A stretch of DNA of 64,000 nt from Panagrolaimus kolymaensis (taxonomy: Eukaryota > Nematoda > Chromadorea > Rhabditida > Panagrolaimidae), in assembly GCA_028622995.1 (NCBI GenBank), contig JAJQJQ010000008.1:3038001-3102000 (forward strand), given 5' to 3'. Of the stretch, positions 1-12,490 are shown in pieces. Numbering within the stretch: the stretch's first letter is position 1; each line of letters opens with the position of its first letter. The notes under the pieces are model-generated. The model saw only the letters and a program-made list of their open reading frames with translations. It was not told the origin of the DNA and ran no database searches. A program made the translations under genes and the position numbers.

Positions 1-3000
1 TAATAATAATCTAGTTAAATTTTGTTTTTGTTTTTTTGTCAAAATAATTCATGTTGTAGGATTATTCGTTCTTTTCATTCAATGATTCAGCGAGCGATGG
101 ATGAAAATATTCAATAATTTTCTTAGCAACATTTGAAATTTCGTTTGTACATTGTAACTTTGTTAATTTTTATTTATAAATTATAAAAAATTGTTTTTAA
201 ATACTAAATCGTTTTGAATCAATTCAAAATTTAAGCGATTTTTACTTTCTTCATTAGTATTAAAATTTTATAATGTCTACAATAATAAAAACGAAAGAAA
301 AAACAATGAAATAAAAATATTCAAAAAAAAGTTAATATTTTTACTACATAAAAGCAAGCGACAAACAAATCTAATGAAGAGTAAAAAAACAGCCACAAAA
401 AAATATGAACAATATTTTTTCGTTTTCTGTGAGAAAGAATAAGCAACCACTTTGTAGCTTTTTTCCTATCAGTTTTTATTGATTGGAACATGTGTGTTTT
501 AATTTTCCTTTGTTTCATGAAACATTTTATTTTTGTTTGAACTTATCTTTATTCTTAAAATTAAATTTATTTTAAATCAAAATTTAAAAAAGTTTAAAGC
601 AGAAACAATTTTTTTTTAAATTATTGGCTTCACACATCTCAGTAAATATTGCTAATGTTTATTTTATTACAACATTTGTTAAATTTTTTGTTATTGCATA
701 CCATAGATTACGGTGAAAGCATTTATCTTTCAAATAAATTCATTAATTTTTATTTAAATAAATTATATACTTCAAAATTTTATTTGTTTTTCTTTCATTA
801 ATATATTTTTTTGATAAAAAAACGTAAAACTTAAATATTCAAAAAATCGCAAAAAAAAAAGAAAGAAGAAAGCGAAAGAATGAATGTAGAAGAAAAAAAA
901 TGAGCAATCAAGCAACGAAACAAAATTGGTTTTTGTTATTTTTAAAAGCAAGGAAAGGCCGCTTTTTTAAATGTTATTTATTGAATCATGTTTTTTTGTT
1001 TTGTTTTTTGATACATCCATAGACTACTTAGTTCATGCAAAAAAAATTGTTATCATTATTATCAGAATTTTCTAGACGATTTAAAATTGGGAAAAAAATA
1101 AAAGCATTTTATATCAAAATATGTCAAATATAGACGAAGGATGTATTTGAAAGATAGTTAATTATTTTCTGTAGCGATTAACAAAAATGTTGGCACCAAA
1201 AACATTTTCTATCATACAAAACTTCATCATATAAATTTTCAAACTTCTTATTTAAATTACATCCTATTAATTTTTTCTTCATCGACAGATAAAGTCAAAG
1301 AAAGCTTTAATTAAAAGTAAAAAAATTTAAAAATAAAATATTCAAATAAAAAAATAAATACTCAACGCAGAAAAAAAGCGAAGAACAACGAACGGAGTAA
1401 ATGGAAAAAAAACAAACGACAAACTACAAAACAAATTTTTACTTGGTGTGAGAAAGGAGCTGTAGCGTTTTTTTCTACAAACATTATTGATTTTAAAAAA
1501 AATTTCTTTAGGTTTGGCCGGTTATTTTAAGACAACCATTTTCTAGCTGCTTTTATTTTTTCTTTAAATTCAAAAAAATGTTTTATATTATTTCAACTAA
1601 GAAAATAAAAAGAGGTTTTAAATGTGAAAAGTTATGTTATTTGAATATTTAAAAAATTTTTTCTTCTTTTTATTTTTGATTATTACCAACAAAATAGTTT
1701 TAAAAAACCACATTTTTCTATTTTTCTACAAAATAGTGTGTTTTTTTATACAAGCTTTTGATCAAATTAAACTATGTATTAAAAATATTATATCTGACCA
1801 CAACTGACATTAGAAAAAAAAGTGCAAGTAATTAACATGATTTATTGGACGATAAAAGTTATAAGAAAATGTCTATCGAGATTGCGATCATTGAAATCAT
1901 AATGCTTTTGCATCTTACTTGCTCAATTCATCAGGAATAAATGAATATCTTTCACATCTTCAACGTTTTTGCAAACCACCCGCAAAATTTTTAAAGAATT
2001 ATGGAACATGCAAGATTTGTTTCTTTTTTTTTGTAAACACTCTTCTTTCTGTTTCGGTTGCTACCTTTTTTTGACGAAGAGAAAAATGAAGTAGAAAATA
2101 AAATTCTGATTTAATTTTTTTTTCGCCGAAAAAAACAAAAGAAAAGCAAATATCGTTCGGCATTAAAGATAAAAACCAAATGTTTTGGTTTAAAGCTCCA
2201 TATTATTTTTTTCTTTCTTCGCAAAAAACACGAAAAAAATACTTTTTTGTTTCAGTGAAGATTGAAAACTAAACACTTCTTTCTTTTTTTTTGCTTTGTG
2301 AAATGGCCGTTTTGAATATTTTGTTTATTTCTCTTTTTTTAATTTTTTTCTTGAAACCCTAATTAAAAGGAAATGCGAACAACCTGAGGTAGTTATGCAT
2401 TAATTAAGCAAGTAACATTTTAGCTTCGCACCATAAAATACTTAAAAACTCTTTAAATTTCAAAAATAAACAAAAAAACTATAGAACGACATTGCATCGA
2501 ATTGTTGCAACAACTTCTTTACTACAAAACATTTGTTAAATAAAAAGATTATTTTTTGAGTGAAATATAATATTTTCAAAAAAATATATTTTAATTAAAT
2601 TTAATATTTTTATGTTTCTTCTTTTTTAATAAACATTTAAAAGCGAGAAACAATTAGAATCATTTTAAAATCAAATTATGTCAATAGTGTTTGATGGATG
2701 TACGTTTTTAGAATAAATGTATTGTATTTATATCCTTGCAATGATTTGTGAAGTTTTATTTTCTGTTAAATTTTTTAATACACAAAAATACATCGGCATT
2801 TAAACTTTTTTATCACATTCTTCCAATTTGCCGAGCAATTTTTTTTATTGGATATTTTTAAAGCAAAAAAATGTGAAAATAAAATATTCAAAAATGTGCA
2901 ATATTAAAAAAATCTATTTCCAAGAAAATAAAAGTAAATGGGTTAAAAAATGAATGAAGATCAAAAAAACAGCACCCAACAAACAAACTACAAAAGATGA

Positions 3001-3589
3001 GTTCCTTTTTTGTTTAAAAAAAAAAGGCAGCCGCATGTAACATTTTTTATTATTTTCAGCTTTTATTGATTTGAGCATGCTTTTTCTTTGTTTTTTAATT
3101 TAATTCAATGTCTACAGTTTTTAGTATTATGATTAGCTTTAAATAATTTAATTTAAAAGAAAACAAAAACCAACGGAAAATTAACTTTTATTGCAACAGG
3201 TCATAAATTTTGCTTCGCTCCATTTTTTTAGATTCCAACAACATAGCTTTTTTTATTTATAATTCACTTATAAAAATTTTTTAGAAACGCTTTATGGATT
3301 ATTTTTTCAAAGTTTATTTTTATTTACTTTTTTTAATTTTTTTAAAGCAAAATGAAAAAAATGAACCAAAAAATTCAAAAGAAAAAAATTTTAAAGTTGC
3401 AAAAGAAAAAAAATTAAAAGCAAAGTGAAAGAAAATAAATCAGTCAACAAACAAACTACGAAACAAAAGTTATTTTTTTTTTTTTGAAGAAAAAAGCAAC
3501 AGCATTTTCTCTTTCTTTCAGCCAGTTTTATTGATTGAGTCACTCTGTTTTTTTATTTTTATTAACTTCATAAGCAAAAGTCATTGTTG
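1..3589. other. Gene-free AT-rich region with dispersed repeats
   Basis: No supportable gene. It holds five diverged plus-orientation copies of the repeat called R1 here, at roughly 305-535, 820-1000, 1330-1500, 2880-3110 and 3360-3550. Each starts near a TAAAATATTCAAAA-like motif, passes through an A-rich AACAAAC/ACGAAAC segment and a T-rich segment, and ends at a TTATTGATT motif. A copy of a second repeat (R2) lies at about 2105-2350. The remaining sequence is poly-A/poly-T rich. Confidence 0.6.
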
Positions 3590-5091
3590 AGGACGAAAAT
3601 AGTGGAATTTGCACATTCACAAGCTAAAAATTTTTTTTGGATATCAGCCTTATTTTTTTTTTCGCATATTCTTAAAATACCTAAAACACAAATAAAAAAA
3701 GATTCAACAAGCTTAAACTTTAATCAAAAAGCCATCTATTTTTTTTTTTTTGATTACTAGCCCAATTTTTATTAAACTTTTCCTAGAAACCGATCCCGAA
3801 TTTCTGATCAATTTTTTATATTATGTTTCATAGTGAATAAAAAAACAAACCATATTTAAAAAAATTAAGGCTAAATCCTACGGAATAAATACTTGCATCA
3901 CTTGTAAAAGTCCAATTAATAATTTTATCTTTTCCATTTTTATTTCCATAAAAAAGTTTGCCATTGTAAAAATTATCAATATTATCGCTTTCATTTTTAG
4001 ACGCATCATAATAAAATACCGTATCAAAAACTTCGAGTGACATCTGTCCTTCTTCTCTCACATATACAACATAGCCAGATGGAATAAATAAATCATAATT
4101 GCATTTAGCGTTATTAAGATATCCATTATCATTTAAATTAGTCCATGTATCAACCGAACCACTCGTAATAATTTTACAACCTCCATCCACAATTTTTTGG
4201 TCATTTATATAAATGGAAATTAAAGCAGCAAATTCAATTGAAGACGGAATAGTCCAATATTTTCCATAATCAATTTTATCATACAAATATATTTTCAAAA
4301 AGTTATCTTTATTATAATAGGCATGATTGACTCGGATATTCCGTTCCCTAAAATATTTAAATATTTACACATTTTTATTTGAATCATTTTTTTTTATTGA
4401 AAACCTTTATTCTTGAAAATTGCGTTTTTAAAAAGAAAAGCTTACGTAAGTAAAATTTCTGTGCTATTTTCAATATTTAATTGTGTTGAAGATGTAAGAT
4501 TAAATGCTTCGATAACAAATTTGAACCCAAAACCCGAGGGTGCCGAAAATTGCCATAAACATGGATGTTTCCGTGGCAAAAAAGTAAAGTTCCCATTATT
4601 TGGATAATAACTTGATTGCAAATAAATAACTTGGGCTTCATCAGTAAATATAAATGGATTCACTCTACTTATAGATTCCATAGGGCAATCATCAAATAAA
4701 ACATAACCACGGAAAGCTGGGAAATAATATCGTTTATTATCAAACAAAATTGAAGAAACATTTTCAAAAACAAAAATATCGAAAAAAAGTCCAAATGAAG
4801 AAATTTCAATCGATATAATTAAAGTTCCACGAATATTCTATAAATAATAATTAAAATTAAATAATATCTTAAATTGTTTGGACTAACATCTGTGGTTGAA
4901 TTTTCCAAAACAAAATTCATTAAACAATTTTGTGATGTATAAAGTTTTGGAAAATCGTTTGATTCAAAAAATATTAATTCATCTGTTTTATTAACTTTAA
5001 TTGTTTGAAGTGAATCTGTGCAAACATATTTTGTATTTGTAACCTCAGAAACAGCAAAGGAAACAAAAATAAAAATAAAAATGAGCTTCAT
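3590..5091 (-). pseudogene. CUB-like multidomain secreted protein, copy A, 3' truncated
   Basis: Copy A of the tandem family. Exons read 5091-4888 (signal peptide MKLIFIFIFVSFAVS and the first Cys-containing segment), 4837-4446, 4347-3851, and a start of exon 4 at 3623. Exon 4 keeps the ECANSTIF stretch matching the paralogues, then diverges and meets a stop near 3570. Exons 5 to 12, about half of the roughly 830-residue protein, are absent. Exons 1-3 keep the same splice phases as the intact copy C. A 12-nt in-frame deletion removes the WGDD of the GYVLFDDWGDDCP motif. The product, if any, would be a secreted three-domain CUB-like fragment. Truncated pseudogene is the best call; a shortened functional gene is possible. 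Confidence 0.75.
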
Positions 5092-6890
5092 CAATGTGAT
5101 TGAAAATCAAAAAAATCATAGTTTTTTTGATCCTTATTTACAAGGATTATGTGAAAATGAGCCAAAGTGCACACCTTTGAAATAATATCTTTTAAATTTT
5201 ATCGTTGTCTTCAAAAAGTGCATCAAAGAACCATAAAGTTTTGATGAAAAAAATAAAAATCCCCTTAAAATGAGGAAGGTTTTGTGCTAATCATTTCCTT
5301 TTCAACAAAAAACTTAAAAAAATTAAAATAAAATATCCAAAACACATGCGAATTTCAAAAAAAAGCAAACAAAATAATGATGAATCAGAAGTTTCTTTTT
5401 TTAAAAGAAAATAGTAGCATTTTTTAATAAAAACTTTTTTGCATTGGGAAACTTTTTTTGTATATTATCTTTTCATAAATTCACTCTTTGATGACAATAA
5501 AAAAATTTTTTTTTGTTAAAAATATTAGTCATCCGATGCCTTTTCTTTGTCAAATAAAAAACATTAATTCATTTATTTATCGCATGAGAAAGAAATATGG
5601 TCCGAATGTACATATTTCCGAAAGCTTAGAAAAAAGTGCACACAAAAAAGAGAGCGATACCGAGCCAAATCCCCGATTTTTTGTTAAAAAAAATAAACAA
5701 AAAATCAAAAGAAAAAAAAATCGTGTGGTCGTGCTCAAAAAATAATATTTATTTCTTCTCTATTGTGATGTCATTTATGGCACTTAGATGGTTTAAACAT
5801 AAGTTTAAAACGCATAAAATACTTTTTTTCTTCTTACATTTAGATGTTAATAAACATTTAATTATTCCTAATTTTAATATTATAGTTTTTAATCAAAACA
5901 AATAAAATTATATAAAACTAAATGGCTCTGTTAGTGTTTAACGGTTGTAAAAAATAATTTGTTTTGTTTGGCAATCTACGGTCTTTGATATGTATACTTC
6001 ATTTTACATTATGCTGAAAAATTTATCTTGAAAAAAATCATAATTTACGGTTTCTAAACTTTATTAAAATAAAAATTTATGAATTCAATGTCTTTCCTTT
6101 AAACCATTCCTGTTTTCAGCAAAAATAAATAAGATAAATCAAATATTCAAAAATGGGCGAACTTGAAAAAATTCAAACAAAATATTGACGAAAAAAAGTA
6201 TCTTACTCTTTTTTATAAAAAAAGAGCAGCATTTTTCATTTCAATTTCTTTTGTTTTGAAAATTTTTTGTTTTGTTTTTTTTTCTTCTCAAAGACTCACT
6301 TTTTTTGATGCATATAAAAAATTTATTTTTATGTTAAAAATATTGCTCATTCGATGTGTTTTCTTTCTCAATCAAATGACCTTTTATTCTTCTTTTTTTG
6401 TCTATTCATTGCAAACGTAAAAATTGAGAATTTTTTATAAAAATGGCGCTCATGCACGAAGGAAATAAATTCAAAAAAAGTTTTAGAATTGTGATGAAGC
6501 TTACGGGTATTTACTGCTTCTTTTTCGCCATTTAAAAAATATTCCGCGAAAAAGTGAATTATGTTAAAACAGCCACCAACAAATTACGAAACAAAGGTTT
6601 CATTTTTTGTTTGTGAAAAAGGAAATGCAGCCCCGGTAGCTTTTTTTGATTATTCTTTTAGTGATTGGGACGTGTGTGTTTTCTTTCTCTTTGTTTCGTG
6701 AAACAGTTTTCTTTAATGTTAAGCTTGAATCAAACGTTGAACGTAAAATTTGTTGAAAAAAAGAAATAAAATGATTGTTTTATAAAAAATGGAAATAGAG
6801 AATATCTTGAATGTGATTCAATTTTTTATTATATAAATATAGCATTTAAAAAACATGTTAGTGCAAGCTTTACCAACCAATTTATGTTTT
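5092..6890. other. Intergenic, R1 repeats
   Basis: Between copies A and B. It contains degenerate plus-orientation R1 copies at about 5310-5480, 6125-6310 and 6470-6715. The last is one of the clearest, with CAACAAATTACGAAACAAAGGTTTC-like core sequence followed by TTTTTTGTTTGTG. No gene seen; short open frames here are low-complexity Lys/Phe translations of poly-A/poly-T. Confidence 0.5.
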
Positions 6891-9800
6891 TTACGTTGAC
6901 TCAGGTCTTATAAGGTTAACAGAAAACAATATTCCTTGATCAGCTGAGTGAGGCGGTGTCATAAACGGATTATCAAAAATGTAATTAAAGGTGATACTTG
7001 CCTTCGTGACATTAAACTTTTGGTTCAAATGCGTGACACTATAAAATAAAATTGTATAATTTACTTTTTTTCTTCATATAAACTTACTCTTGTTTTTGAT
7101 TACCTATTACAAAATAACATTCAAAGGAATCGGACAAATTGAAGTGAATAACTTTGAATTCCAAGGTATATTCATAAAGGTGGTCCAATAATATATAGGT
7201 GACGTTTATTCCACCAAACATTTCTTCATAATTTCGATTTATTCCATAATCATAAGAGGCAAGAAGAGATTTAAATGGATATTTTGAAATTGTGATGGTG
7301 TTATAAGACTCTATAACATAATCTCCATAAAAATAGTAAGGCTGAAAGGCCAAACTAATCAACATAGATGAATTTGGTGGTATTTCAAATGTATAAATCC
7401 TTGTAGCTAATAACATATTTTCCCATTTTGATGCAGATTCTTGGCTATAAATTATTTTTATTTAATTAAGACAAGCGTTTTTTTTAAACGAACTTGAATT
7501 CAAAAAAGTATTTTTGTTCATTTGCTCCGAAAGAGACAGTAACATTTTTTTCTTTTGCATTTGTCCACAAACTTTTAATTATATAAGAACTAGAGTAGAG
7601 GAATATCAATATTTTGCAATTTCCATTTAAATTTGACATTACAGAAATTGTTTCATTACCATCTGGGGAAAAAATATATTGTTTGAAAACACATCCAACT
7701 TGATGTACTAAAAAATAATTGAAATTGTTCAAAAGAATATAAAAAGAAATAACAAAGCAGAAAGACAAATGTTTAAAAAGCCTTAACGAAAAATATTAAA
7801 ACATGATCTTTAATGAAACTATTTATTTAATGCTTTTAAATTTGTAAAATTCAAGCTCGAAATTCAGAAGTAAAAATTTTATCATCAAAGGCTTCTTGGT
7901 AAAAAAATGAGCACTTTTATAGTTTTCCTCCACTTTTTCGAACTTTTTTTTAATATGTAATTGATTTTTTTTAATTAAAATTTGAACTCACCATCGGATA
8001 AATGAAATACTACGAAGTTTTGATATTTTGTTAAAATAGAAAACTTTTTTAAGTTGACTTCACAATTCAAATCAGCTTTACCACTAAATCAAATAGATAT
8101 AAATTTAAAAAAAAAAGAAGAGAAGACTACGCTTTTAAATCGTTAAATACATACCAATATCTAATATACTCATTAAAGGTTTCATTCTTATAAAACCAAA
8201 AATTTGAATAGGCATTATAAGCTTGGATTGTTACATTTTTTAATGGCTAAAACTAATAAGGTTTATTTTATGTTAATTTTTTTTCCTTCGTTATTATATT
8301 TGGTAGTTCACTTCCAAATGACTTACATCATGCAAATCATATTCTACCGATATACCACTATATTCATCATTTACATCTACAACATGGTAAGGCATGTCAT
8401 TAGATAAAGTGATGTGATAGATAAAAGGCAATGCTAAAAAAATAAACAACATAAAATTCATAAATATGATATATTATTTTAAACTTACTTTCTGGAATTA
8501 TGATACTTATGGTGACAGAATAGTCCGATTGTGAAAAATTAAAACTATTAATTTTTATCGTGTTTTCATTTTCTGTAGATAAAAATATTGGTGGTATAAA
8601 AATTTGGCCATCTGTTAATCGAGTTGTTTTATTTGATGTAAAGACAATAACATTATTAGTGAAAACTTTAAAAATATCTGATATTTCTGGAGTGTCAATG
8701 CGAAAATCTATGTAAAATGTTTCGTTGTGGTAAATTTCATCAAAAATTAGCTTCAAAAATTATTAAATTAAAAGAAAATTTTTACTTTTTTTTAAAACTT
8801 ACTGTATAATTACACTTTAAATCTGGACAATATGTTTGGTGACACTGAAACAATTTTTTTAAATTTTTTAATACGATTGCAATTGAAACTTTTTAAGTAC
8901 TCTAAATATAAAATCCTTTCCTTTTTAGAAGCTGTAAACATACGTCTTGGTTACCAGCAAATGAAACAACACATAAAGAATCCGTAAAATTTTGAATGAA
9001 TATTGTGGAATTTGAACAGTCACAAACTAAAATGCTCACAGTATTAATTTCTTTTTTTAAAAAAAGCTGACCATATTTTTGAAAATTAAGGCTAAACCCT
9101 AAAGAATAAATACTTGCATCACTTGTAAAAGTCCAATTAATAATTTTATCTTTTCCATTTTTATTTCCGTAAAAAAATCTATCATTAAAATTATCATTAA
9201 AAATACGGTATTCATTACTTGACTCATCAAAATAAGAAACAGTATCAAAAGGTTCCAAAAACCATTCTTCTGTTTCAACATATACAATAAAACCTGATGG
9301 AATAATTAAATCATAACTACATTTAGCGTTATTGGGATATCCATTGTCATTAAAATTTGCCCATGTGTCAATTGAGCCATTTGTAACAATTGTACATCCT
9401 CCATCAATTTTTGATTGATCATTTTTATAAATTGAAACTGTTACTGCAAATTCGTTATCATCAAGATGAGACTGAGGCTTTTCGACATCGATTTTATCAT
9501 ACAAATAAAATTTTAAATAGTTGTCTTTATTATAATAGGGATAGTTGATTCGAACATTTCTTTCTCTAAAATATTTACGAAAAATTATATTTTTGTTTTA
9601 ACGAAAAAATATTCTGCATCAAACTTTTGGAAAATTTAAATAAATAAGGCTGTTTTGAGCAAATTTTTTTTCTTCAGGCTCGTAAGAAAGATTATACTCT
9701 ACAATTTATTCGATAGATAATGGAAAAAAAGCTAACGTTTGTAAAATTTCTGTGCTATTTTCAATATTCAATAATGTGGGACATCTAAGGTTTGATTTTT

Positions 9801-10387
9801 GAACCATATATTTGAAGCCATAATCGGTGGGTGCCGAAAATTGCCATAAACAAGAATGTTTCCGTGTCAAAATGCTTGTGTTATAAGTATTTGGATAATA
9901 ACTTGATTGAAAATATATTACTTGAGTTTCATTAGTAAATTGAAAGGGATTCACGCGACTTATCGATTCCAAAGGACAGTCATCGCCCCAATCGTCAAAT
10001 AAAACATAGCCACGAAATGCAGAGAAATAATATTTTTTTTATCAAACAAAATTGAAGAAACATTTTCGAAAATAAATATGTCAAACTTGATGTTTGGTCC
10101 AGAAAGCTGAATGGAAATTATAAATGTACCACGCATTTTCTAAATATTTTTAATTAAATCAGTTTAAAAACATTGAAGATTTGACTCCTTACTCTTGATA
10201 AATTTTTGAGAACAAAGTTCATTAAGCAATTTTCAGATGCATAAAGTTTAGGAAAATCTTGCGACTCAAAAAATATTAATTCATCTGTATTATTAACTAT
10301 AATCGTTTGAAGTGAATCTGAACAAATATACGCAGCATTTGAAATCATAGAAAATCCAAGAATAAGAAATATAAAAAGATACCTCAT
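6891..10387 (-). pseudogene. CUB-like multidomain secreted protein, copy B, one frameshift
   Basis: Twelve exons: 10387-10193, 10139-9737, 9565-9072, 9026-8944, 8844-8803, 8750-8489, 8433-8327, 8246-8155, 8083-7992, 7707-7494, 7444-7088, 7038-6891. Signal peptide MRYLFIFLILGFSMISNA. CUB-like blocks show the family pattern C..D-L-I-I-P-S-G, then FDTV, then GFSLNF. NxS/T glycosylation sites are frequent. The exons sum to 2489 nt, one short of a multiple of three. The missing base maps to an 8-A run at 10033-10040 in exon 2, where the frame slips between FD and YYFSAFRG. Everything else is open to the TAA. This is either a recent pseudogene or an assembly homopolymer error. Intron 3 is only 45 nt, the shortest in the family. 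Predicted length if the base is present: 829 residues. Confidence 0.75.
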
Positions 10388-12294
10388 CAACGTATTAAAA
10401 TAAATGAAAATATGATAAAAAACTCACATTTAAAAAAAAGCTTAAAATTTCTTCGTTATCTTCAAATTTTAAGAGCGACAAAGATCATAAAGGTGGGAAG
10501 AAAAAAATCTTTTTAACGAATTAAATAGAGCTGTCTTAAAAATATTTCCTCCCACATGCATTTTTTTAAGGCAATGTCTATAATCCTTTTGAAATAAATT
10601 TCTACAACTTATCTAAATTTTGCTATTAAAAATTGTGGAAAAATAATAAATTTGAGCAAGGAAATAAATTATCGGATAACATTACATTTTGTTTAGCATT
10701 TTCAAAATTATCAATAAGTATTTTTTTGAAGCATCAGCGTTAATTTCGAAACAATATTTGGAAATGGAGGGGATTTATTTAATTCAAGGATGCTTTAAAA
10801 AAAATACAATATTTATTACATTCAGAGGTTTAAAACATTACTAAAAAAACCCCTCAAAAATATTTTTCTTCCCAAAAACAAATGGATTTAAAAAACGTTT
10901 AAAAATATAAATGCAAAAATATTTTTTTTCTTTTTTATTAGTGCTAAAAATGTTTTTATTGTTTCTGCATAATAGTAGAAATCTTTTATTTTCTACAACA
11001 TTCATCATATTTATCATTTAAAGATAAAATTTTAATTGTAATTTGAGCGGAACATTTGCTGTGTTGTCTGTATAGAACAAATTTAGTAAAGTTTGTTAAA
11101 CTAAATTTTTTGAATCATATTTAAAATCCCATATTCCATTTTTTTCCTTTTTAAATGATTTATTTAAATTTTTACATAAAAAATAAAAAGCGAAACAAAA
11201 TATTCAAAAAAGCAAGAGACGAGACAAAGTTAACAAAATTAAAAAAAGCAACCAACAAAAAAAAAGAAACAAAACATAAGCATTTTTGTTTTGTTTATTT
11301 GAAAGAAGCAAGCAGCCGCTTGCACTTTTTTTCAACCAACGAGTTATTGATTGATACGCGCGTTCTTTTACAAAGAGGAGAAAAAAAGAAGCATCTAATA
11401 GTTTTTCTTTATGCTATTATTGATTTTTAAAATATTGAAATTTTCTAAATCCAGTGATTGCATTTTAATTATTTCAGTTCTAAAAATATCGCCGTCTAAA
11501 AATATGATGGATTGAAAAAACGTATAAATCTATAAATGAAAAAATAGTATTTTTCTTCTATTAACATTAAAATTATTTTAGTTGCTTTTGCAAGATTATG
11601 AAAATCTTCATTTTGCTACAATATTTGATTGAAGTAATAATTAAAAAAATTATATCTAAAATTTTGTACATCGAAGAAAGTTTATTAAACTAAATTATTC
11701 TAATCTTTTTTTAAATCAAGAATTTTCATTTTTTCTTTTTTTCAGAAGGTTTATATTTTACATGAAACAAAAACAATTAAAAAGTAAAACAAAATATTCA
11801 AAAAAAGGAGAAGCAAAAGACAAAGTTAAAAAAATGAAAAAAAGCAGCCAACAAACAGACGAAAAGACAAAAGCCTTTTTGTTTTGTTTTTTTATTTAGA
11901 GAGTGAAGTTGCCGCTAGCACATTTTTGAAGCCAAAGACGCGTTATTGATTGATTCACGTGTTCTTTTAAAAATAAGAGAAAAAAGGAAGCATCTAATAG
12001 TTTTTTTTTCTTTCTTTCTGCTATTATTGATTGGAATATGTTTTTCTTATCGCTACTTTTTATTGTTATAATTACCTCCGATTTCAGAAATATATTGATA
12101 CAACATATGGGAAAATTCCCTTTTTTGCAACAGGTTTTAAATTTTCCTTCAGTGCAAATTTTACAAACAATTCCTTAAAATTTGTTTTTCTTATTAAAGT
12201 TCAGCACTTAAAGTTTGTTTTAAATGTTTTATTGTTAATTTTTTTCAAGAAAAAAGCTTTTTTTTCTTTCAATTTTCATTCATAAATTAAAACA
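10388..12294. other. Intergenic, R1 repeats
   Basis: Between copies C and B. It contains plus-orientation R1 copies at about 11165-11380 and 11760-11975. These two are close to each other in sequence, sharing GCAGCC/GCCGCT...GCACATTTTT, TTATTGATTGAT.CACG and a 3' AAGCATCTAATAGTTTTT tail. No gene supported. Confidence 0.5.
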
Positions 12295-12490
12295 ATATAA
12301 AAAAATAAATAAAAAAAGAGCTAAAAAAATTCAAAAAAATCTTTAAACAACAAAAAAGAAAACGCAATCGACAAAGTGTATAAACGAATGAAAAAGAAGC
12401 ATCCGACTGCAAACAAACTACGAAAATAAAAGTTTGTTTGTGGAAAAGAAGCAACAACATTTTTGTTTCCACCACATTATTGATTGGTTC
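12295..12490 (+). repeat. R1 repeat copy overlapping the 3' end of CUB-like copy C
   Basis: A plus-orientation R1 copy with CTGCAAACAAACTACG, then TTTGTTTGTGGAAAAGAAGCA and a terminal TTATTGATTGG. The last codons and stop of copy C, on the opposite strand, are read from its right end. Confidence 0.5.

Noticed and set aside
4413..4607. Plus-strand frame opposite exon 2 of copy A
   Set aside because: Shadow of the real minus-strand exon, as are 20668-20862 and 25761-26015.
5488..5905. Two overlapping plus-strand frames rich in Lys, Phe and Asn
   Set aside because: Poly-A/poly-T composition, no splice structure and no family similarity.
11155..11430. 91-codon plus-strand frame, Lys-rich
   Set aside because: Translation of an R1 repeat copy; the same holds for 27323-27610, 12287-12475 and 37313-37561.
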